NCBI GenBank assembly: GCA_937872125.1
Contig: CALMNY010000309.1
Location: 1 to 5,139 of the forward strand
Direction: 5' to 3'
DNA from: an uncultured Candidatus Competibacteraceae bacterium
GTDB taxonomy: Bacteria > Pseudomonadota > Gammaproteobacteria > Competibacterales > Competibacteraceae
DNA length: 5,139 nt
A program made the position numbers and the translations under genes. Positions 1 through 4,966 of the stretch are shown here, piece after piece (position 1 is the first letter of the stretch; each line of letters starts with the position of its first letter). A model generated the notes under the pieces. The model made no database searches. It was given only the letters and a program-made list of their open reading frames with translations, and was not told the origin of the DNA.

Positions 1-154
1 GGCGCAGCAGGCTGGTTTTGCCGATGCCGCTGGGTCCCAGCAGGCAGGTGAAACAACCGCCGGTCAGTTCCAAATCCAGCCCATCGAACAGCGTCAACCC
101 GCTGTACACCAGCCGCGCGGCGCGCAGGCTGACCGCCAGCGGCGCAGGAGTCAT
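1..154 (-). CDS. ABC transporter ATP-binding protein, N-terminal part (runs off the left edge)
   Basis: This is the first 51 residues of an ABC transporter ATPase read on the minus strand, cut by the window edge. The visible Walker A motif GPSGIGKT (residues 40-47, followed by SLL) would bind ATP phosphates. It is preceded by a typical beta-strand region (LFDGLDLEL, then CFTCLLG) of the NBD core. The protein would act at the inner face of the cytoplasmic membrane with a permease and probably a binding protein, none of which is in view. The wording around Walker A recalls the nitrate/sulfonate/taurine and pyrimidine-precursor (ThiZ-like) importer ATPases, but the signature and Walker B motifs are outside the window, so substrate cannot be assigned. 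The start is uncertain: an in-frame ATG at 187 would add 11 residues (MSPPVAAIPCT), and neither ATG has a clear Shine-Dalgarno. It is divergent from cysH, and any sulfur link is inference only. Confidence 0.8.
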   Translation of the reverse strand, partial: MTPAPLAVSLRAARLVYSGLTLFDGLDLELTGGCFTCLLGPSGIGKTSLLR

Positions 155-187
155 GGTACAAGGGATAGCGGCAACCGGTGGGGACAT

Positions 188-427
188 GGCAAGAGTGGTG
201 TGGCGGCGATGGAGCCGGTATCCGACACAACCCGGCGAGATGGCTGATTGTAATGATCAGCGTGGAGCGCGCCTAGTTCAGCGCCCGTTAATAATATAAA
301 AGAATAAATATATAGATATTAATTCCTTTTGGATTTATCAATTCATCGCTAAATTAACCTAAAAGATTGCTAAATCCCGGCAAAGACGTCCCATCAAAAC
401 CGGTCAACCTGACAGGGGAGCTTCACC
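188..427. promoter_or_regulatory. Divergent intergenic region with AT-rich core, probable promoter zone
   Basis: No gene is seen here. The region separates the minus-strand ABC ATPase gene from plus-strand cysH, so promoters for both should lie in it. Positions 291-360 hold only 13 G/C in 70 bases, in a window that is otherwise GC-rich; such tracts often mark promoters with UP-like elements or sites for nucleoid proteins. No strong sigma-70 pair was found. On the plus strand TTGGAT (329-334) and TAAATT (350-355) are only 15 nt apart. On the minus strand a TTGATA-like box has only a poor partner. An activator-dependent cysH promoter (for example a CysB-type regulator) would fit weak boxes, but no operator could be identified. 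Confidence 0.4.
414..420 (+). promoter_or_regulatory. Ribosome binding site of cysH
   Basis: AGGGGAG lies 7 nt before the ATG at 428. It supports this start over the out-of-frame ATG at 367 and over the later in-frame methionines. Confidence 0.7.
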
Positions 428-1171
428 ATGACTCAGGCGAATCTATCCGCAGATGTTCACTTTCAGGGAAACGCCGCCCAGCCGTGGTTCGACCTGGCCG
501 AGATGAACCGCGTGATGGGTCAGCGGAGCGTCGAGCAGCGGGTGGCGTGGGCGCTGGAGCATTTTCCTGGCCGCGTCGTGCTGACCTCCAGTTTCGGCGC
601 GCAATCCGCTGTTTGCCTGCACCTGGTCACTGCCCAGCAGCCCGATATTCCGGTGGTGCTGGTGGATACCGGCTATCTGTTCCCGGAAACCTACCAATTT
701 ATTGACGAACTGAGCGAGCGGCTGGCCCTGAACCTTCACATCTATCGGGCCGAGCACAGCGCCGCCTGGCAGGAAGCCCGTTACGGCAAGCTCTGGGAAC
801 AGGGACTGGAAGGCATCGAACGCTACAACTGGCTCAACAAGGTCGAACCGATGCAGCGGGCGCTGCGGGACCTGGGCGCAGCGGCCTGGATTTCCGGACT
901 GCGGCGCCAGCAGTCGAAAAGCCGCCAGAACCTCGACGTGCTGCTGTGGCGCAATGGGCGCTGCAAGGTGCATCCGCTGATTGACTGGACCGACCGCGAC
1001 GTATTCCGCTACCTGACCCGGCACAACCTGCCCTATCACCCGCTGTGGGAACAGGGCTACGTCTCCATCGGCGATGTGCACACCACCCGCCGGCTGAGCG
1101 ATGGCATGACCGAGGAAGAGACCCGCTTTTTCGGCCTCAAGCGCGAGTGCGGCTTGCACGAGCACGTTTAA
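428..1171 (+). CDS. cysH: Phosphoadenylyl-sulfate (PAPS) reductase, thioredoxin-dependent
   Basis: CysH reduces 3'-phosphoadenylyl sulfate to sulfite and PAP in the cytoplasm, using thioredoxin or glutaredoxin, in assimilatory sulfate reduction. The 247-residue length matches the enterobacterial enzyme (about 244). Visible motifs in order are: the PP-loop SSFGAQ (54-59), [11 protein letters not shown] (79-89), [10 protein letters not shown] (137-146), ISGLRRQQS (155-163, arginine-rich substrate loop), [13 protein letters not shown] (180-192), [10 protein letters not shown] (211-220) and C-terminal ECGLH (240-244), whose Cys241 should be the catalytic nucleophile. The paired cysteines of the [4Fe-4S] APS reductases are absent: [10 protein letters not shown] stands where those enzymes carry CCxxRKxxPL. 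This predicts PAPS rather than APS as substrate. The gene stands alone on its strand, with no cysJI or cysDNC in view. The start is supported by AGGGGAG 7 nt upstream. Identity is very secure; the PAPS preference is inferred from the family rule. Confidence 0.96.
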   Translation: MTQANLSADVHFQGNAAQPWFDLAEMNRVMGQRSVEQRVAWALEHFPGRVVLTSSFGAQSAVCLHLVTAQQPDIPVVLVDTGYLFPETYQFIDELSERLALNLHIYRAEHSAAWQEARYGKLWEQGLEGIERYNWLNKVEPMQRALRDLGAAAWISGLRRQQSKSRQNLDVLLWRNGRCKVHPLIDWTDRDVFRYLTRHNLPYHPLWEQGYVSIGDVHTTRRLSDGMTEEETRFFGLKRECGLHEHV

Positions 1172-1213
1172 TCCTAAGGCGATTTCCATATAAAGACCTT
1201 ACCAGGCCGACCG

Positions 1214-1255
1214 CTGTAGGGGCACGGCGCCGCCGTGTCCCTGCGGGTCCTACAG
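1214..1255. repeat. REP-like palindrome between cysH and the acetyltransferase gene
   Basis: Outer arms CTGTAGG (1214-1220) and CCTACAG (1249-1255) enclose inner arms GGGGCACGGCG (1219-1229) and CGCCGTGTCCC (1231-1241). The inner arms pair over 11 positions with one G-U wobble. The outer and inner arms share two G residues, so they compete at the base. The GTAGGGGCACGGCG-type arm resembles dispersed extragenic palindromes of many proteobacteria and cyanobacteria. There is no T-tract after it, so it is not a classical intrinsic terminator, but in RNA it could stabilise the 3' end of the cysH message or slow polymerase. Confidence 0.6.
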
Positions 1256-1256
1256 G

Positions 1257-1262
1257 TATAAT
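1257..1262 (+). promoter_or_regulatory. Candidate -10 box upstream of the PatZ-like gene
   Basis: A perfect TATAAT lies just after the palindrome, about 90-100 nt before the PatZ-like start. No TTGACA-like -35 hexamer is found 16-18 nt upstream (that stretch lies in the palindrome arm), and there is no TG extension. A promoter here is plausible but would need an activator or be weak. Confidence 0.3.
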
Positions 1263-1340
1263 CTTTCCAGGAAATCACCTAAATCCGCCCATCCGCCGAT
1301 TGCATTCCCCGGCGTCGCGCCGTATATCCTTCCTGCTTCC

Positions 1341-1348
1341 GGGAGAGG
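1341..1348 (+). promoter_or_regulatory. Ribosome binding site that decides the PatZ-like start
   Basis: GGGAGAGG directly abuts the ATG at 1349 and lies 9 nt before the in-frame ATG at 1358. Normal Shine-Dalgarno spacing favours 1358 as the true start, giving a protein that begins MTTHTLRS. Confidence 0.5.
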
Positions 1349-1357
1349 ATGACGGCG

Positions 1358-3790
1358 ATGACGACCCACACTCTACGATCTCTGTACAAGCCCACTTCGG
1401 TGGCGCTGATCGGCGCCAGCGAGCGACCCGGCTCCATCGGAGCGGCGCTGACCCGCAATCTGCTGGCTGGCGGCTTCAAGGGCGAGCTGTTCCTGGTTAA
1501 CCGCCGCCATCCGCACGTGCAGAACATGCCGGCCTGCCCGCGCCTGGCCGACTTGCCGCACGCCCCGGAACTGGCAATCATCGCCACGCCGCCCGCCACG
1601 CTCCCCACCCTGTTGACCGAACTGGGCCAGCGGGGCACCCGAATCGTCGCCATCGCCACTGCCGGTTCCCCCGACGAGGCGCAAACCTGGCGCAAGATCG
1701 CCCGCACGCAAGGCTTGCGCTGGCTGGGGCCAGGCAGCTTCGGCGTCATCGCGCCGCGCTGGGGCCTGAACGCTTCGCTCAGCCATGTTTTTCCCCAGCC
1801 GGGCCATCTGGCTTTGATCGCGCCCGAAGGGTCGGTGCTGGCGCCGATCCTCGAATGGGCCACCGCCCAAGGCATCGGCTTCTCCAGCGTCGTCGCGCTG
1901 GGCGACAGTGGCGACCTGAATTACACCGACTTGCTGGATGATCTGAGTTGTGATCCCGAAACCCGGGCCATTCTGCTGGTGCTGGAAACCGTGACCCATG
2001 CCCGTTCCTTTCTGTCGGCAGCGCGGGCGGCGGCGCGGGTCAAGCCGGTGCTGGTCGTGCGCGCGGGCCGGGGCGGCGATGCGTTCTCCCGCCAGACCGA
2101 CGCCATTTACGACGCCGCGTTCCGCCGGGCTGGCATGTTGCGGGTCCAGTCGTTGCGGGAACTGTTCTGGGCGGCGGAAACGCTGGCGCTCGACCTGCCG
2201 GTGCGCGGCGACCGGCTGGCGATCCTCGGCAACAGCCGGGGACTGGGTTTGCTGGCGGCTGATATGCTGTTCACCGAAGGGGGGCGGCTGGCCCAGTGGA
2301 GTCCGGCAACCCGATCGGCCCTGGCGGACCTCCTGCCGCCCGGCGTCACGCCCGCCAATCCGCTCAATCTGGGCATGGATACCGATCCCGCCCGTTTCGC
2401 CGCTGCCCTGGCCATTCTGCTGCGCGAGCCGGAACTGGATGGCGTGTTGGCGCTGCACGCGCCGAGCGCATTGACCTCGGCTACCGATACCGCTGCCGTG
2501 GTGATCGAGACCGTTCAGCGTTCTCGCACGGGTGCGCGCCCTGGCGTGCTGGCCTGCTGGCTGGGGGCGGACAGCGCCCGCGCGGCCCGGCAACAATTTC
2601 TGGCCCGGGGCATTCCAAGCTACGACACTCCCAACGACGCGATTCGCGCCTTCATGCAGCGCTGGCGACATCAGTGCAACCAGGCGGCGTTGATGGAAAC
2701 GCCGCCAGACCGGCCGGAATTGTTCAGCGCCGATCTTGCTGCTGCGCGGGAACTTATCCAGGCCGCGCTGGCTGCCGACCGCTGCGCGTTGACCGGCGCG
2801 GAAAGCCGCAGCCTGTTGACGGCCTACGGCATGGCGCTGGCGTCGGAGGAGCCAATCGCCGCTGCACCGGCGCCCACTGGATCGCTGGCCTTGACCCTGC
2901 GCATGGTTCAGGACCCCACCTTTGGCCCGGTGTTGCTGTTCGGGCCGGGCGGGCCAGCGGCGGTATTCGCCGATGAATTCGCCGCCGCGCTGCCACCGCT
3001 CAATCCGGTCCTGGCGCGGGAGGCTATCGTTCACACGCCGGCAGGCCGGCAACTGCAAAACGCGGCGATCCATCTCGTTGGCTGGCTGGATGATTTCGCG
3101 CTCACGCTGGTCAAGGCAGCGCAACTGGCGGCTGATCTCGGCGAAGTGGCAGATCTGGAACTGACGCTCAGATTCACCCGGGGCGCAGGGATCGAGGTCA
3201 GCAGCGCACGGATCAGCATCGCCCGGTTCGTAGAGCCTGCGCACCGGCGGCTGGCGATCCGGCCCTATCCGCGCGAGCTGGAGGAAACGCTGACGATGCC
3301 GGACGGCGCCACCGTGCTCATCCGGCCGGTGCGCCCGGAAGACGAACCCGCCTTTATCGCCGGTTTCGCTCAACTGTCGCCGGAGGAGGTTCGGATGCGC
3401 TTCATGCACGTATTCAAGGAACTGACTCATGCTGATGCGGCCCGGCTCACCCAGATTGACTACGACCGGGAAATGGCGCTGGGGGTGGCGCGGCAACGGC
3501 CGGGACAACCGCTGGAAAACTGTGGCGTGGCGCGGATCGTCAGCGACCCGGACGGGAAGCGCGCCGAATTCGCCATTATTTTATTGCGGGACGCCGTCGG
3601 CATGGGCTTGAGCAGCCTGCTGCTGCGCCGGCTGATGAGCTACGCCCGCGATCAGGGCATTCGTGAGTTGTTCGGGGAAATTCTGTCCGAGAACCAGCCG
3701 ATGCTGGCGCTGTGTCGAGCGATGGGCTTCACCGTCAAACCCTGCCCGGAGGATCACGGGGTCATGATCGCCACGCTGGCGCTGACGTAG
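1358..3790 (+). CDS. PatZ/YfiQ-type protein lysine acetyltransferase: acyl-CoA synthetase-like body plus GNAT domain, ATP-grasp shortened
   Basis: Proteins of this family use acetyl-CoA to acetylate lysines of targets such as acetyl-CoA synthetase in the cytoplasm. Numbered from the ATG at 1349 (813 codons), the domains are: a CoA-binding Rossmann fold with SVALIGASERPGSIG (17-31); two succinyl-CoA-ligase-like flavodoxin folds (about 150-290 and 290-440); a remnant ATP-grasp region (about 455-625) with DPTFGPVLLFGPGG (522-535) and ALPPLNPVLAREAI (547-560); and a C-terminal GNAT domain (about 645-813) with LIRPVRPEDEP (657-667), TQIDYDREMA (701-710), AEFAI (739-743) and the acetyl-CoA loop GMGLSSLLLRRLM (751-763). 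The phospho-His motif SHTG of active ADP-forming synthetases is missing at about 238-255, as in E. coli PatZ. About 60-70 residues of ATP-grasp are also missing, in frame, and the usual DINPLL-like motif reads LELTLRF. PatZ of E. coli is 886 residues. The synthetase part is therefore probably sensory, with acetyl transfer the activity. The start at 1358 is preferred from ribosome-site spacing; 1349 is possible. It stands alone on its strand. Confidence 0.9.
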   Translation: MTTHTLRSLYKPTSVALIGASERPGSIGAALTRNLLAGGFKGELFLVNRRHPHVQNMPACPRLADLPHAPELAIIATPPATLPTLLTELGQRGTRIVAIATAGSPDEAQTWRKIARTQGLRWLGPGSFGVIAPRWGLNASLSHVFPQPGHLALIAPEGSVLAPILEWATAQGIGFSSVVALGDSGDLNYTDLLDDLSCDPETRAILLVLETVTHARSFLSAARAAARVKPVLVVRAGRGGDAFSRQTDAIYDAAFRRAGMLRVQSLRELFWAAETLALDLPVRGDRLAILGNSRGLGLLAADMLFTEGGRLAQWSPATRSALADLLPPGVTPANPLNLGMDTDPARFAAALAILLREPELDGVLALHAPSALTSATDTAAVVIETVQRSRTGARPGVLACWLGADSARAARQQFLARGIPSYDTPNDAIRAFMQRWRHQCNQAALMETPPDRPELFSADLAAARELIQAALAADRCALTGAESRSLLTAYGMALASEEPIAAAPAPTGSLALTLRMVQDPTFGPVLLFGPGGPAAVFADEFAAALPPLNPVLAREAIVHTPAGRQLQNAAIHLVGWLDDFALTLVKAAQLAADLGEVADLELTLRFTRGAGIEVSSARISIARFVEPAHRRLAIRPYPRELEETLTMPDGATVLIRPVRPEDEPAFIAGFAQLSPEEVRMRFMHVFKELTHADAARLTQIDYDREMALGVARQRPGQPLENCGVARIVSDPDGKRAEFAIILLRDAVGMGLSSLLLRRLMSYARDQGIRELFGEILSENQPMLALCRAMGFTVKPCPEDHGVMIATLALT

Positions 3791-3798
3791 CGCGCGCT

Positions 3799-3931
3799 TT
3801 ATCCACGGAAAACTACGCGGTCCACGGAAAACACGGAAGACACGGAAAAAAGACGTGTTGTCCACGGAACACACGGAAAGCACGGAATTTAATACTGTGT
3901 TCTACTTCCGTGCCTTCCGTGTCTTCCGTGG
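3799..3931. repeat. CACGGAA repeat cluster with 9-nt spacing, both orientations
   Basis: Seven CACGGAA units read on the plus strand (3804, 3823, 3832, 3841, 3863, 3872 and 3881) and three read inverted as TTCCGTG (3906, 3915 and 3924). Within each group of three the spacing is exactly 9 nt. This gives three related 26-nt blocks: 3822-3847, 3862-3887 and the inverted 3906-3931. TTATCCACGGAA at 3799-3810 mirrors TTCCGTGGATAA at 3924-3935. The same inverted triplet occurs again at 4891-4916. The array is non-coding and fills the space between the PatZ-like gene and the toxin gene. Similar CACGGAA-rich spacers are known as dispersed extragenic repeats in environmental proteobacteria; their function is not established. 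Confidence 0.85.
3862..3931. terminator. Large imperfect hairpin between convergent genes, possible bidirectional terminator
   Basis: The block 3862-3887 and the reverse complement of 3906-3931 match at 24 of 26 positions, leaving an 18-nt, mostly AT loop (3888-3905). Transcripts of the plus-strand PatZ-like gene and the minus-strand vapC gene would both fold this stem, about 70 nt and 45 nt after their stops. There is no flanking U-tract on either strand, so termination by the classical intrinsic mechanism is uncertain; protection of 3' ends is the alternative. Confidence 0.4.
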
Positions 3932-3981
3932 ATAATTCCTTGAGTTTAGTTCCGCTCCATCCACGCCCGGAACCAGGTCAG
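3906..3981. repeat. Direct repeat, copy 1 (patZ-proximal)
   Basis: Positions 3906-3963 are identical over 58 bases to 4891-4948. The match continues to 3981 (4966 in copy 2) with three mismatches. Beyond that a 9-nt gap restores homology (GCACGGTG at 3987-3994 against 4981-4988). The two copies are 985 bp apart in the same orientation and bracket the toxin-antitoxin genes. Each copy joins a CACGGAA triplet to the tail of the AmpG-like transporter gene. Confidence 0.9.
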
Positions 3982-3996
3982 GCGCTGCACGGTGCG
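3946..3996 (-). pseudogene. Remnant of the C-terminal end of the AmpG-like MFS gene
   Basis: Read on the minus strand this gives RTVQRLTWFRAWMERN followed by TAA. The intact gene at the right edge ends ATVPGLWLLTRFRGWMERN followed by TAA. The two agree in stop codon, in the last five residues WMERN, and in flanking sequence. The single gap is exactly 9 nt (three codons), so the fragment diverged as, or from, a coding sequence. Nothing transporter-like is visible further upstream on that strand; instead the vapC reading frame enters the fragment and stops inside it at 3978-3980. It is too short to make a product and is best seen as a duplicated or left-over gene tail. Confidence 0.6.
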
Positions 3997-4436
3997 GACC
4001 AGTCGCGCAACCGCACGATCTGGCCCAGCGCGGCGGCCTTGCTAAAGTAGCGTTCGTCGGCAGTTACCAACGCGGCGTTCGGTTGACTAAGCGCCGTGGC
4101 GTGATAAAGCGTGTCGAACAGATGATGGTTGAGCGTCACCGCCAGCCGCCCTGCCGCGATCAGCACGGCTTCGCTGTCAGCGCTGTGATAGTCGAGCGCC
4201 CATAACCGGGCCAATTGTGATTCCAGTGGGTCGGGTAGTAGCCGGGCCAGCACCGCCGCCACTTCCGCCCGCCAGATCGGCGGTTCCATCAGCCGAATCC
4301 GCCCGTCGGCGTAGGCGTCCAGCAACGCCAGCGCGATCTCGCTATCCGCTTCTGCCGGATTCTGAGGCACAAACCACTTCACGGCGACGCTGGCATCCAC
4401 TACGCACGTCGGGATGACCGAGGCTGCAGCGTTCAT
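3978..4436 (-). CDS. vapC: VapC-type PIN-domain ribonuclease toxin
   Basis: VapC toxins are Mg2+-dependent endoribonucleases that cut tRNA or rRNA and stop translation when the antitoxin is degraded. This 152-residue protein spans one complete PIN domain. The acidic active-site residues are in order: Asp14 in CVVDASVAVKWF (11-22), Glu58 in WRAEVAAVL (55-63), Asp108 in HHLFDTLYHATAL (104-116) and Asp127 in LVTADERYF (123-131). All four are present, so the enzyme should be active. Its ATG overlaps the antitoxin stop by 4 nt (ATGA), and a GGAG about 8 nt upstream, inside the antitoxin gene, serves as ribosome site, so translation is probably coupled. The last few residues (about SAPCSA) and the stop lie in sequence that matches the neighbouring transporter gene tail, suggesting that the original C-terminus was replaced on insertion. 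The RNA target cannot be predicted from sequence. Confidence 0.9.
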   Translation of the reverse strand: MNAAASVIPTCVVDASVAVKWFVPQNPAEADSEIALALLDAYADGRIRLMEPPIWRAEVAAVLARLLPDPLESQLARLWALDYHSADSEAVLIAAGRLAVTLNHHLFDTLYHATALSQPNAALVTADERYFSKAAALGQIVRLRDWSAPCSA

Positions 4437-4810
4437 CGGCGCAACTCCGCCAGGACCGCTTGAATGGCCTCGGTGGATTGCGGCGCCGTTTCCACCCGCG
4501 CCTGCTTGATGGCGGCGACCGCGGCGCGGCGACGCTGGCGTTGGAGTTCCTGCTCGGCGGCTTCGCGCATCAGGCGGGCCAATAAAGCATTTCCATCCTG
4601 GTCGTGAAAAGCAGTGTCGAATAGCGTCTGGACTTCTGCCGGTACGGCATAGTGAGCTTCCGCAGTGTTTGCGGCTGGGTTAGTTTGCCCGCAAACCGTT
4701 TCCAGTAAATAAATGACCTGCCGGGTCAGCGAGCGATGGTGCTGCGCCGCTTCGGCCCGCAGCCGACCGTGCAGGGATTCGGGAAAATCTTTGATCACCA
4801 GGCTGGGCAT
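4433..4810 (-). CDS. vapB: VapB/FitA-like ribbon-helix-helix antitoxin
   Basis: This is the first gene of the TA operon and should bind and neutralise the PIN toxin encoded directly after it, and bind its own promoter. Residues 1-37 (from MPSLVIKDFPESLHGRLRAE, with the second helix LTRQVIYLLE at 28-37) fit an Arc/MetJ-type ribbon-helix-helix DNA-binding fold of the FitA/VapB group. The C-terminal end, STEAIQAVLAELRR (112-125), resembles the helical tail by which such antitoxins cover the toxin active site. Between them is a long helical, Arg/Gln/Ala-rich stretch (about 74-108). At 125 residues the protein is longer than usual for this family (often about 75-90). The start is well supported by GAGGAG 8 nt upstream of the ATG, behind an extended -10 promoter. 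VapB is the functional class; the exact subfamily is not certain. Confidence 0.83.
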   Translation of the reverse strand: MPSLVIKDFPESLHGRLRAEAAQHHRSLTRQVIYLLETVCGQTNPAANTAEAHYAVPAEVQTLFDTAFHDQDGNALLARLMREAAEQELQRQRRRAAVAAIKQARVETAPQSTEAIQAVLAELRR

Positions 4811-4818
4811 GGCGCAAG

Positions 4819-4824
4819 CTCCTC
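4819..4824 (-). promoter_or_regulatory. Ribosome binding site of the antitoxin gene
   Basis: GAGGAG on the minus strand, 8 nt before the ATG that ends at 4810. It is one of the best-placed Shine-Dalgarno sites in the window and fits the higher antitoxin synthesis expected in a TA operon. Confidence 0.7.
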
Positions 4825-4842
4825 AAGCAATAGGCTAGTAAA

Positions 4843-4851
4843 ATTATAGCA
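4843..4851 (-). promoter_or_regulatory. Extended -10 promoter of the vapBC operon
   Basis: The minus strand reads TGCTATAAT, a perfect -10 hexamer with the TG extension, about 32 nt before the antitoxin start. No good -35 hexamer is seen at 16-18 nt, which is common for extended -10 promoters. It lies in the spacer between the transporter-tail repeat and vapB, so the TA operon carries its own promoter. Confidence 0.6.
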
Positions 4852-4867
4852 CTTTGCTTCCAGTGCT
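4848..4867. promoter_or_regulatory. Inverted repeat overlapping the vapBC promoter, candidate autoregulatory operator
   Basis: AGCACT (4848-4853) and AGTGCT (4862-4867) form a perfect 6-bp inverted repeat around an 8-nt spacer, and the left arm overlaps the TG extension of the -10 box. Ribbon-helix-helix antitoxins usually bind short palindromes at their own promoter, so this is a natural candidate for VapB or VapBC binding. The assignment rests on position and symmetry only. Confidence 0.45.
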
Positions 4868-4890
4868 CGGTCATCGTTAATTTCTGTCCT

Positions 4891-4966
4891 TTCCGTGCCT
4901 TCCGTGTCTTCCGTGGATAATTCCTTGAGTTTAGTTCCGCTCCATCCAGCCCCGGAACCGGGTCAG
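4891..4966. repeat. Direct repeat, copy 2 (transporter-proximal)
   Basis: This is the partner of 3906-3981, identical over 4891-4948, with three mismatches up to 4966. It holds three TTCCGTG units (4891, 4900 and 4909) downstream of the transporter stop, then the last codons of the intact transporter gene. Because here the coding part belongs to a full reading frame that continues to the window edge, this copy is probably the source or the original. Confidence 0.9.

Noticed and set aside
443..1189. 248-codon open frame antisense to cysH
   Set aside because: It mirrors cysH in the opposite strand, has no recognisable motif or ribosome site, and is explained by GC-rich codon bias; the cysH motifs are unambiguous.
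1172..1200. Intrinsic terminator right after cysH
   Set aside because: Only a 5-bp TAAGG/CCTTA inverted repeat with a 17-nt loop and no T-tract is present; too weak to call.
1373..3508. 711-codon open frame antisense to the PatZ-like gene
   Set aside because: The length is striking, but the translation is low-complexity Arg/Gln/Gly-rich with no domain pattern, typical of the antisense frame of a GC-rich gene.
3799..3931. CRISPR array
   Set aside because: The CACGGAA units are 7 nt at 9-nt spacing with no unique spacers and occur in both orientations, so this is a simple extragenic repeat.
3906..4966. Transposon or insertion sequence ends
   Set aside because: The bracketing repeats are direct, made of host gene tail and extragenic repeat, with no terminal inverted repeats and no transposase, so an IS or transposon is not supported.
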